In this document: one piece after another, positions 1 through 9,321 of the stretch
Layout of the letters: each line of letters starts with the position of its first letter
Numbering within the stretch: the stretch's first letter is position 1
Origin: Coniella vitis
Lineage: Eukaryota; Ascomycota; Sordariomycetes; Diaporthales; Schizoparmaceae
Assembly (NCBI GenBank): GCA_011317545.1
Contig: WUJK01000012.1
Span: forward strand, 1 to 22,500
Direction of reading: 5' to 3'
Length of the DNA: 22,500 nt
Position numbers and translations under genes: made by a program
The notes under the pieces: generated by a model
Database searches by the model: none
Seen by the model: the letters and a program-made list of their open reading frames with translations, nothing else
What the model was told of the DNA's origin: nothing

Positions 1-2027
1 CGAGCGACTCTATATATATATACGAAAGATAGCACAAACCGAACTATAGCTAGACTCGACCTCTAAAAGCTAGCGGTAAAGAAGCCGTATCTATTAGCCC
101 TCTATCTGCCCGTACGCCTTCTATAATCCCCTATCCTAGAACCGTATAACTAGCGGCTTTTTATAGTAATCGTACGGGATAGCTTCGGGAACCGTTATAT
201 AGCTCTCTATATCCGTCCTATCTAAAAAGCGCTAAGCACGGTACGCCGATACCCTTTCGTCGATACGTACGACTCTATCTAGAGTATATTCGTACTCTCT
301 ACGATCCCGCTTACTTCCCGGAGCCTTTGTACGTCCGGCTATCCGTTATATATAATCACGGAGTCTACAACCTCGCCTATATATCGGCTACCCCGCCTAA
401 CCTACTATACGAAGTCGATAAGCCCGTATAGTAGCCTTATATATACGATTGCGATAATCCCCTCGATATCGATGCCCGTATTAAGCCTAACGGTTATAAT
501 TATCTACCGCTGCCCCCCTTTATACTTAACTCTAGCTTATACGCGCTGCTTCCCGCTCCTCTTTACTTATTCCGCTATAGTAGTACGAGTATCTAAGTAT
601 ATCGGTAACCGTACCAGCTTTAGCCCTCGAGCGATAGTAAACTACCCCTTTCTGCTGCCCGTATATTTCCGCCCCTAGCTTTCGTACGGTAGTAATTATA
701 CGATCCTGGACTATTTCTCTAGGCCCTAGCCCGCTCTATACGGGGACTAAGTATACCCGATAACGGCAGTTTGCTTTACTTATACGTACCCGAATCACCT
801 CTACGTTTTCTGCTAAGACCTCTATACGGAATTAGCTAAGAAACGTCGGCGGAAGCGTAGCTATTAAAAAAACGAGCGGCTACCCGAAACGCCGTATACT
901 CTTTAGCTCCTATAATTATATGCGGTAGCTCGTATCCGTAAGAATCGTATAGTATTCGTTGAGAAAGATTCGTACGAGTAGTCTATTTGTAGAAAGCCTA
1001 TCGACGTACGAAGTAAACTCGCTTATAATTGCAATATCCGCACTTACAATTATAAGCCGTACGGTCTATAGCGGGCCCTCTCGCCCCGTACGGAGCCCTA
1101 GCTTAAACTGGATATAATTAACCTAAAGCGTATAAGCCCGCTTTAGTAGATCGGCGATAAGTATAAGAAACGGAACTATTATAATACTCGTCCTATCGTA
1201 CGGTAAAATCGCTGGTACGAAGAAGAGTAAACTCTTCCCGGCCCCCGGTTGGGAGTATATAGATCGCCGATTCCTAGCCTTAGAGCCGGCAAATTATACG
1301 ATAGTATTCCGCCTGCTCGTCCGACTTCTACTTTGCGTTGGGCCCTAATAGCGTATTAAAGCCCTTTTAGAAGCTCTTGATCGATTTCTCTCGAGTCTGG
1401 AAGACGATGCTTATCTCTCTATACGGAGCCTTCCTCTCCCTTGCTCTCGGAGAAGGATATAGCTTTCCGCTTTAGCTAGGGCCTTTAATCGGCTTCCGTA
1501 CGGGATATCTAGCTTGCCTCGGAACCCGTACCGAGTAAAAACTAGTGCTAGAGTAGACTTACCGTACGGAAAGTAGTAATTATCTTAGGTTGTAAAGATC
1601 CTAAAAACCTAACGTGGATAGTATAATGCTGTTATGCGACCTTTGTACTATACGTTGCTTGTAAATCCTAGACGATATTCCAGCTGCTATACGCTTCGTT
1701 TATAAGCTCGCCGGTAAGCGGGTCGATATTCTGGTTATACGAATCGTCCTCTTCGCCGATTTAGAGTTCTGCTTGCTTAATATTAAGCCCTCGAATTTGC
1801 CGTCCTATTTTAATAGCGATCGTACGGTAGCGAGCTACCCTAATACGGAGCCTAAGTCCCGGCTGGAGGTATTATACGAGAAGTAAATTAAGCCGATCGG
1901 TATTCTAAACCCCGGAATCGCTCTCGTACTAAAGATATTCGAGCTACTCGCCTTCGGCCGGCTGTAAGCTATATTATATACGAATTAATCGCTCGGCTAG
2001 TAAAAGCTAAATAATATAAGCTATAAG
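1..2027. other. RIP-degraded DNA, no recognisable gene
   Basis: No gene can be named in this stretch. CA and TG are strongly depleted and TA is in excess, with many CGTACG/GTACG words, as expected when GC-rich duplicated DNA has undergone RIP. Short open frames occur on the plus strand (for example 472-678), but they lack recognisable motifs and are bounded by stops of the CAA/CAG-to-TAA/TAG type. Part of it (about 1,600-2,027) may be the 5' portion of the same degraded coding sequence that becomes readable from 2,028. This stretch is not repeated elsewhere in the window, so its repeat partner must lie outside. Confidence 0.5.
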
Positions 2028-4100
2028 TAAGAGCCTAACCGGTATAGGGAGAAATCGTACGACCTTACGACTCTTCGCTCCGTATATAGCTTTACCCTTA
2101 TCGCGGTCCGTTATAATAAGAACCTCGCCGTCGAAAAGAAAGATATTCCGTACGAGCTGCTAGGAGTCGGTATACCGGAGCGTTGTAATTTCGGGCCTAC
2201 GCCCGGGCTACCCGCCCTAGATATATACGAGGATAAGGAGGAGCTTGCGGAATGTATAAAGCTACTGGAGCTATTTATAGACTGCTCGCCTCTTCTACTA
2301 GATACGTATAGGATCCTAGAGCGACGGCTGGAGATAGCGGAGTATCGTACGGGGCCCCGGGAGAAGCTATTTATTCCGGGGGTCTATTATAAAGGATTTC
2401 CCAGTACCGACTCGTATCGTATAATCGACGATCCGTTTTAAGTCGATAATCGTACGAAGCTCGTCCTAAGACCTAGCTATAATAATATTAAGAGTATATA
2501 CGGCCTTATCGATAAGCCTATACGCGGTTTTCTAGAACTCCTGTACGGTAATTGCTTCTCTATTATAGAAAAGGACCTACTTATCCTCGGACTATCGTAC
2601 GGAGCCCTACCTAGATATCTGGTGGCGCTACCTATATCCGTACGCTATCTAGGCGATAATCGTACTAATCGGCGTATATATTCCCGGTACTATCTACTCG
2701 CTATACGCTATACGGAAGCGTTGAATAGCTTCTATACTAATAGCTTCGAGCTTATACGGCTTATTAGAGAACTCGGCTTCGAGAAAGAAGACGCGCGAAA
2801 GCCAAAAAAGTGCTATAAGCCGCGTCGTATAAAGATAGGGTTCTATATACCCTACCGGTTCCGTACGGATACCAAGCGCCGTATAAAAGCATAAGAGCGG
2901 ATTTAAATAGAGATTCCCGCCGATATATTATCGAAGTAAAGCAATGAAAAAGGAAAAGACCGAACGGTCGAGCGGATCGGTATTATACGATTCCTCCGGG
3001 CTAGGACTCTTTATTATACCCGACCCTCGATCGTTATCGGATTCGTTACTTTCCTTATCGTCCGAGGCAAAGGTCTAGGCTTTATATAGCCGCCTTCGTA
3101 GTCGTATTATAGGCGGCTTATTCTGAACAGCCTCCGTACAAGCCGTAAGCGCTTCGAGGTCGTAGATAATATCACAGAGGAGTAACTATTACTTATCCGA
3201 AAAGCGTAATACCTACTGCTTATACGCCTCCTCCCGCCCTAGATAATACGTACGAACATAGAAGATAAGATACCTTTACTTAATCCGTTAATATCGTATA
3301 AACGTTTCGGCTTTCCCTAGCCGTATAAAGGGGCGGGGGTTCGGCTACGTTAGGGAGATACTAGCTAGCTATTAGAGTATTTTAATCGGGATACTTAGTA
3401 AGCGCGGAAGGTAGCGATCGACCTCTCGTACGAAGCTTAAGGTAAGGAGCCCGAGCTATATACGGATCTGAATTACTTCTAGGGGCTCTTACTGCTATAC
3501 GATAGCTTACGTATTCTCCTTCTCGTCCCAGATAATAGCCTAGGTAATAGTAAGCTTATCGCACGAGGCAAAATACGGGACCCAGCTAATACGCTTAATC
3601 TAAGGCGAATTACGTTTAAGTCCCTTACGTATATCGCCGGCTTATATATACTGCTAGTCGGCTTCTTTAAAAAGAGCTTTTTGCTAGAGGATAGTGGATT
3701 CGTACGAAGTAAGCGATAGGTCTATTGGAATAGAAGGCGGTACGAGAGCCGAACGGGTAGCTAGTTCTTCGAGCTCCGTACGTATAACCTAATACCGTAT
3801 ATACCGGCTACGGAGCTAGGTCTGGAGTTATACGGGGTTTGAGAGGTATTCGCTTATATTATACCCTGCTACTTTCGTATACCGATAGAAGAGGTTATCG
3901 GACGGAGTTAAAAACCGGTATACCTAGTAGCTAAGGCTATATATAATAGCTAGGTTTGGGATTAGAGTTAAGTTATCCGCGGGGAGGGCGATAGATATAG
4001 GGTCTATAAGCTCGGTATTACCGTACGAGTAAAGGATATCCTTTAGAATAGGCCCTTTTAGCTTATACTGCTAGCGGAAATACGTACGGATAGCCTCCTT
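2028..4100 (+). pseudogene. Degraded ORF of unknown family, copy D
   Basis: A plus-strand frame runs from the stop at about 2,025 to a TAA at 2,440, then continues in the same frame through 2,622-2,894 and further, interrupted by TAA/TAG codons that can be explained as former CAA, CAG or TGG. The same protein-level pattern recurs in copy E (6,270-7,955). The conserved core includes YLGDNRTNRRIY, RYYLLAI, YTEAL and the later segment RITFKSLTYIAGLY. Conservation at amino-acid level between two diverged copies indicates a once-functional protein of at least about 550 residues. I do not recognise the family: there is no reverse transcriptase, transposase DDE or helicase motif that I can see. The 5' part upstream of about 2,429 is not shared with copy E. 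Cysteines and charged residues remain, so RIP here is incomplete. It could be a mobile-element protein or a duplicated host gene. Both ends are approximate. Confidence 0.45.
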
Positions 4101-5274
4101 AAGCCGTATAGCAGCCTAGTAAAGGAGGTAAAGTAGAATATTATATTCTATATTTAAAGAAATATATTCCTCTATAATAGAAGTATAAGTATATTATATA
4201 AGGCGGTTGGTAAGGGAAGTACGATAAGGGGTTAGTTTATACGGAGAAAATATCTTAGCTATAGAGAAGAAATATACGAGTAAGAAAAGATTTTACCTTT
4301 ATATAACCCGGTTCTAAAGGGTTAGGGTCTTTTATAGAGTTTAATCTTTTAATACTTTACTAAGAGGAGATAGCTATATACGAAAGAAAAAAGAGGGTTA
4401 TTAATATATAGATCGTTTTATTTCTACTATATAAGAGTAAAAAGGGTAAAGAAATAAGGGTAGATTTGTATATTAGTATCTAGCCCTGGAAGGGGTGCGT
4501 ACGAGCTAAAGCCCCCTTTTCCTCCCTAGTACGAAGACCTATAAGTATTTTATCCTCCTCCTCGCTTATAGTACGAGCCGGCTTTAGCACCGAGCTGCGT
4601 ACGAGTCCTAAATATAGTTAGTATATATATTCTGCTGCTAGCCGATAACGGCTAGGTATTAGTCGAAAGGAAAGTTGCGTACGGTGTAACGGTGCTGGTA
4701 GCGTACGGGCTTAGGGCGGCCCGTACGAGCGACTAGGACGGCTAGGAAGTACGAATTACGCTGGAGAATCTTAGTAATTACAGCGGCGGCAGTCGTACTA
4801 GCGTTACTAGCCGATAGGCGAATATCGGTACCGGGTATAGCTAAGAGGGCTCGCTCGGTATTATTCTTAGCGAGGGCAGTTAGGGCTATATACGAGGTCG
4901 GGTAGGTAAGGTATAGTACGAGGCTGCGACGGCTATTCTGAATACCGAGGTCGGTATAGCGTACGGAAAGGGTAAAGTCGGTAGTAGGAGCGGCTATCGT
5001 ACGGGTAGTCTTAGGTAGGGGGGTTTATATAAGTGGTTTGGTTTATTTATTCTGCTATACGGCTGGTAGGTTAGTACGAAGGGGTTGGGTATTAACGTTA
5101 GTAGGGATACGTACGGTATATTTAACGATAGCCGGCTAGTAGATAGGAGGTTGGTAAGGGAAGGAGGAAAAAAAAAGAAGAGGGTAAGGGGGGGGAAGAA
5201 GTTCTTTATATAGTTATCTAAGGAATATCGCCGAAGAAGGTAAAAGGTAGTAGTAAGTTACTAGATAGGCAGTC
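4101..5274. other. AT-rich then purine-rich spacer, no gene seen
   Basis: No gene is visible. About 4,140-4,480 is very AT-rich with many TATA-like words and no usable frame. From about 4,640 the plus strand becomes clearly richer in G than C, with many GTACG words, and ends in an almost pure purine tract at about 5,156-5,201 that includes nine A and then nine G in a row. The strand asymmetry is visible by eye, but its cause is unknown. Confidence 0.5.
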
Positions 5275-5830
5275 TTCGACGTAGGAATAAAGCAACGATC
5301 GTACGGGGATAAAGCCGTACGGTAGCGAAAGAATAATAGCTTGGACTTTCCTTAACGTACGAGCAGTTATTTATATAAGGCAGCCGTATAGCAGCGAAGG
5401 AATAATAGCCTAGACTTTCCTTAACGTACGGCAGCTAGAGAGAATAATAGCCTGGACTTTCCTTAATATACGAGCAGTCCTTTGTATAAGGCAGCTGTAC
5501 GGCAGCTAGATAATAATAGCTTGCACTTTCCTTGATATACGAGCAGTTATTTCTATAAGGCAGCCGTATAGCAGCGAAGGAATAATGGCCTGGACTTTCC
5601 TTGCCGTACGGCAGCTAGAGAATAATAGCCTGGACTTTCTTTGACGTACGAGCAGTTATTTATATAGGGCAGCCGTACAGTAGCTAGAGAATAATGGCCT
5701 AGACTTTCCTTGACGTACGGCAGCTAGAGAGAACAATGGCCTGGACTTTCCTTAACGCACGAGCAGTTATTTATACAGGGAAGCCGTACGGCAGCTAGAG
5801 AATAATAGCTTGGACTTTCCTGAACGTACG
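5275..5830 (+). repeat. Tandem array of 69-bp and 40-42-bp units
   Basis: Nine units share the core AATAATAGCCTGGACTTTCC. The start of the GACTTTCC word falls at 5,344, 5,413, 5,455, 5,524, 5,593, 5,633, 5,702, 5,744 and 5,813, giving spacings of 69, 42, 69, 69, 40, 69, 42 and 69 bp. The short unit lacks the roughly 27-bp segment beginning GAGCAGTTATTTATATAAGG, so it looks like a deletion form of the long one. CA and TG survive better here than in the flanking DNA. The start of the array (ATCGTACGGGGATAAAGCCG) resembles the repeat at 12,363-12,760. Confidence 0.9.
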
Positions 5831-5895
5831 ATTCGTTCTTTCGTAACTATATATCGATATAGTAAGTGGGAAAAGAAAAAACCAACCCCTAAAAT

Positions 5896-5923
5896 AAAAA
5901 AAAAAAAAAAAAAAAAAAAAAAA
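5896..5923 (+). repeat. Homopolymer run of 28 A
   Basis: An uninterrupted run of 28 A follows AAAAT at 5,891-5,895. It could be a microsatellite or the tail of a reverse-transcribed insertion. No LINE or SINE body is recognisable immediately upstream, where the tandem array ends at about 5,830. Confidence 0.9.
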
Positions 5924-6026
5924 GACTCCGATAAAGGGAGAAGGTATCGCGCGATCGCCCGTATACGAACAAATCGACGGCGGCAGCAAGGTTCGCAGTA
6001 GGAGGACGGCGGCGATAGTAGCGAGG

Positions 6027-6101
6027 TTGGGGTTAGGGTTAGGGGAGGGGGGGGGGGGGCAGGCGGGGGCCCCGCGGGGGGGGCCGTATAACGCGGATTG
6101 G
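6027..6101 (+). repeat. Telomere-like TTAGGG motif and poly-G tract
   Basis: TTGGGG is followed by two perfect TTAGGG units (6,033-6,044), and then by a G-rich run with only one A between about 6,041 and 6,059, continuing as GC-rich sequence to about 6,101. It sits in the same relative place as the G-rich tract at 12,769-12,829: downstream of a tandem array and upstream of the AAAACGCACGG segment. It is too short to be a telomere and is best called an interstitial telomere-like tract. Confidence 0.8.
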
Positions 6102-6265
6102 CTGCAGCCGTACGACGACCCCTGTGAAGTCTGCCTTACCCACCCCGGTGAACTTAGCCTCCAAAACGCACGGACTAACGAACCGTTTATATGGAGGCGG
6201 GGCCGAAGTAAGCCTTAGTCCGGCGCGGAATAATGGTTAGGGTCGGTTATAAATAACTACCTAGC
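6102..6265 (+). repeat. Conserved tail of the compound block, copy 1
   Basis: This segment shares ordered words with 12,826-12,985: ACGACGACCC, then AAAACGCACGG, then CTTAGTCCGG followed by GCGGAATAATGG, then AAATAACTA. The second half of the 12.9-kb copy is continuous with the 3' non-coding end of gypsy element C, so this piece is probably a fragment of the same region of a related element, cut at about 6,265 where copy E begins. Unusually, it keeps many CA and TG dinucleotides. Confidence 0.6.
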
Positions 6266-6269
6266 GCTA

Positions 6270-7955
6270 ACCTATATAGTATAGTCGACGATCCGTATAA
6301 GCTTAACCGTTATATAAAGCTCCTCTTAGGACCTAGAAAGAAGGCTATTAAGGAAACGGATAGCCTTATCGATAAGCTTATATAAGGCCTGCTAAAACGC
6401 CTATACGGGAATTACTTCGCTATTATAGAAAAGGATTTATTTATCTTTAAATTATTATACGGAAGCCTACCCTATTATCTAATAGCGCTAACCGCGTTTA
6501 TATATTATCTAGGCGATAATCGTACTAATAGGCGTATATATACTAGGTATTATCTACTCGCTATATATTATACGGAAGCGCTAGATAGCTTATACGCTAA
6601 TAGCTTTAAGCTTTAATAGCTTATCGAGAAATTCGGCTTTAAGAAAAAATAAATATATAAGCTAGAGAAGTACTCTAAGCCGGGTTATATAGAGATAGGG
6701 TTTTAGAAAGCTAAGCGGCTTTATATAGATTCCTAACGCTATATAAAAGTAAAAGAGTAGATTTAAATAAAGATTCCCGCCGATATAATACCGAAGAAAT
6801 AAAAAGAAAAACTAAAAGATTATATAGTTAAGGATATCGGTCTTTTCTATATACTCTAGGCTTAGATTTATATAATTTTAAGGATTTTCCTTATCGTCCT
6901 CTTCGTATATATTATCGTCTAGATCCGGAGTAAATATCTAGGCTTTATATAGACGCTTAGCTAGCTAGGTAGAGATTAAGGGCTCCGTACGGTTAAGAAG
7001 TATATTAATTATAGTAATTATATTATATAAGAGCGACTATTACTCGGCTAAAAAGGAGACCGCTTATTACTTATATACTTACTCCTATCCTAGATAATAT
7101 ATACGAATATAGAAGATAAGATATTATTACCTAAAAGAACGATATTATATAATCGTTAAATCTAACCCTAGCTATATAAAGGGGCGGGGATTCGGCTATA
7201 TTAACGAGATATTTATAAGCTATTAGAGTATTTCGATTAGAATAATAGGTAGCTATAAAAGGTAGCGATTAAGCTCTTATATAAAGCTTCTTAAGATTTA
7301 CTAAAGCTATACGAAATACTCTAATAGAATCTCCGGCCTTTCTAATTACTATATAGTAGATCGGGCTTTCCCCTTCTTATCCTAGAGAATAGCTTAATAA
7401 ATAATAAGCTTATTATACGATTAAAAATATAGAACCTAGCTAACCCTTTTTACTTAAGCCGAATTACGGTTAAGGCCTTTATATATATCGCTTATTTATA
7501 TATAGTCCTAGTTAACTTTAAGAAAAGTAGCTTCCTATTAGGTAAGGGCGTTTTCGAATAAAGCTAAATCTAGATCGGGGGTTATAGGAGAAGAGGAGTA
7601 AATAGGTATAGGATTTATTTCTTCCGCTCCTATATAAACGATCTAATACTATTTATATTAGGGGCCGCTAAGCTAGCTCTAAAGCCGTATAGGTTACCCG
7701 GGATTTTCGCTCTAGGAATACTTAATCGCTTTATTATACTTTCGGAAGAGATTATACGAAGTAGTAAGATACCGGTATAGTTAGTAGCTTATACCTTATA
7801 CGATTACTAGATTTAGAATCGGATTTAAGCTATCTTCTAGGGGTAAAAGCGAGACTAGATTAGTAAGTAGTATATTACCGTACGAGTAAAGAATCTCCTT
7901 AAGGATTAGCCCTTTAAGCTTATACTATTAACGGAAATACGTATCGATAGCTATA
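6270..7955 (+). pseudogene. Degraded ORF of unknown family, copy E
   Basis: This is a second copy of the unknown frame in D, starting at the shared sequence CGACGATCCG (about 6,283, matching 2,434) and running to about 7,952, where gypsy element A begins. Matching protein words include GDNRTNRRIY, RYYLLAI, YTEALDS, the IPADI segment, and a later stretch around RITVKAFIYIAYLY. More codons are altered than in D: Cys and His positions often read Tyr, and TAA/TAG stops appear at likely Gln sites. The DNA word TACCGTACGAGTAAAG is shared near the 3' end (4,019 in D, 7,875 in E). The copy lacks the region equivalent to D upstream of 2,429, and its 3' end is interrupted by the element A LTR. The family is not recognised, so function cannot be stated. 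Confidence 0.45.
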
Positions 7956-7961
7956 CTAGGC

Positions 7962-8417
7962 TATAATGATCCTTGCCTGAATCCCGGATTCTGGAAGTAC
8001 CTATAAGTTGTATATTAGCAGGTAGGGAAGTATTACCTTTAAGTCTTCGTACGTTGTCGAGCAATATTAAGTATCACAAGTAATTAAGAGGGATTACCCT
8101 ATTATATAAAATAATACTTAGATTTATAACTAAAGACTATAAGGAAAACTATCTAATAGCTAGGAAATCCATCGTCCTTATATCCTTCCGTTATTCTATT
8201 TATTAATATATAGCCTATCCGAGCCTATTAATACCTATAGTTACCTATTAACTATCCGGTAGGCAATAGTAATCTCTTATAGGCTTTACCCTAACCCTGA
8301 TTATATTATCCGTATTCCTTATATAAGAGATCCCTATTGGTCCGTTAAGGTTCCGATTTACTAGTATATAATTACGCTAGCCTATTCCTATAACCTATAT
8401 AACCGTAGGTTATAATA
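7962..8417 (-). repeat. 3' LTR of element A (456 bp)
   Basis: On the plus strand it begins TATAATGATCC and ends GGTTATAATA. These are RIP-altered forms of TGTAATG...TAACA, the usual TGT...ACA LTR ends. It aligns with the 480-bp LTRs of element B except for a diverged or replaced central part at about 8,190-8,280. It contains CCCTAACCCT at 8,289-8,298 and a TTATATAAG box shortly downstream. Confidence 0.85.
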
Positions 8418-8430
8418 TTATCTCCCTTCT
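8418..8430 (-). other. Polypurine tract of element A
   Basis: Read on the minus strand this is AGAAGGGAGATAA, lying immediately upstream of the 3' LTR. It is the expected primer site for plus-strand DNA synthesis in LTR retrotransposons, and the identical string abuts the LTRs in B and C. Confidence 0.75.
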
Positions 8431-8769
8431 ATCGGTCTTTATCCCTAAAGACCTATAGTATTTCCGTAAGTCGTCCTGCCTAATATTCTTACTTCGGATT
8501 ATACCTTCCTAATTCGTTATATCTTCTAGGATTATAAAATCGTATACTACGAATCCGTCCTTATCTTTATCTAAGAAGTATATTACTACTTTAAATCGTT
8601 TTATATATATCGAAACCTAAGGTTACGAAGTTATACCTTATTCGTTATACCTAGAGGAGGGGTTAGTATATAAGATAGTTAATAGTATGAAAAGTTGTGC
8701 GTAATACACTAAACGAAACCGTTCTTATAATACATTACAAGTACCAGTATCCTCGTATAAGTGGTTTTT

Positions 8770-9184
8770 CTTAATAGTTCCTACTATACTAGTATTAATT
8801 CTTTCCTTAGTATCTAAGATTAATAACGAGTTAATACGTTTAGATAATCGTAAGTTAGAGGAAGAGGAGCGTTTACTTAAGCGTTAGAGGGAACTTACCG
8901 ACGTATAAACCTATCTAATAGAGACTTTAGCTAGGTTATCTCGTCTAAAGAAATAATAACGGTTTCTTTAGGAGAAGGGTATAAAGTTAGTAAACGCTAG
9001 TTTAGAAGAGGAGGAGTATAAGCGAGTTACCGAGGCTATTTAAACCGTAGCTGCTAAGGAGGCCGTTATATCTATATAGGATCCTTCGTTTAAAGGTACG
9101 GACTAGAATACGTTAATAGCGCTTAATGCTACGATTAATTAATCCGGATTCGATTTAGGGAGTCCGAGTATAGGTAGCTCTTAA
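8770..9184 (+). pseudogene. Opposing coiled-coil-like ORF in element A
   Basis: A plus-strand frame, opposite to gag-pol, ends at TAA 9,182-9,184. It is charged and Lys/Glu/Arg/Leu-rich (NRKLEEEERLLKR, then KLVNASLEEEEYKRV), consistent with a coiled coil, and ends GFDLGSPSIGSS. At least eight internal TAA/TAG codons lie at positions readable as former CAA, CAG or TGG. The frame is otherwise open, which argues that it was a real gene before RIP. Element B has a counterpart at 14,306-14,668 with the same order of charged helix, KLVN motif and Ser/Gly-rich end. Short ORFs of this type, opposite to pol and near the 3' LTR, are familiar from fungal gypsy-like sequences, but I know of no function for them. 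The start is uncertain. Confidence 0.6.
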
Positions 9185-9235
9185 TAAGGGGTCTGGTTAT
9201 TCCTATAGGTAATTATTATAGTTAAAGATACGAGT

Positions 9236-9308
9236 AGTCTTATAGCTTAGTAGTTAGAGCTCCTAGTTTCTTACTAGGAGGTCCGGGGTTCGATTCCCTA
9301 TAGTACCT
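9236..9308 (+). tRNA. tRNA-like sequence, possibly tRNA-Arg(TCT)-derived, RIP-altered
   Basis: The 73-nt fold has canonical spacing: acceptor 9,236-9,242 with 9,301-9,307; D stem GCTT/GAGC; anticodon stem CCTAG/CTAGG around loop TTTCTTA; a 5-nt variable loop; and a T arm CGGGG-TTCGATT-CCCTA. The B box GGTTCGATTCC is perfect, and the A box TAGCTTAGTAG is one RIP step from TRGCTTAGTGG. The anticodon by geometry is TCT (Arg), but position 37 is T rather than a purine, so the assignment is uncertain. The acceptor stem has an A-C pair (G-C before RIP) and one C-T mismatch. It lies inside element A between the opposing ORF and the end of pol, and element B lacks it. It is more likely a captured tRNA gene or SINE-type remnant than a working tRNA. 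Confidence 0.6.
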
Positions 9309-9321
9309 TCTCTATCTAAGG

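Noticed and set aside
472..678. 68-codon plus-strand ORF
   Set aside because: No motif, no second copy, and flanked by degraded DNA; such frames are common by chance here.
5275..5830. CRISPR array
   Set aside because: Units are contiguous repeats without unique spacers, and the context is eukaryotic.
5795..6001. ORFs on both strands across the A28 run
   Set aside because: They consist of poly-Lys or poly-Phe from the homopolymer and tandem-repeat sequence, with no protein-like composition.
6027..6218. 63-codon Gly-rich ORF
   Set aside because: It begins in the telomere-like/poly-G tract, and the conserved pattern with 12.8 kb is at DNA level, not in this frame.
9236..9308. A functional host tRNA gene
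   Set aside because: It has acceptor-stem mismatches, a pyrimidine at position 37, and RIP-type changes, and it lies inside a dead retrotransposon.
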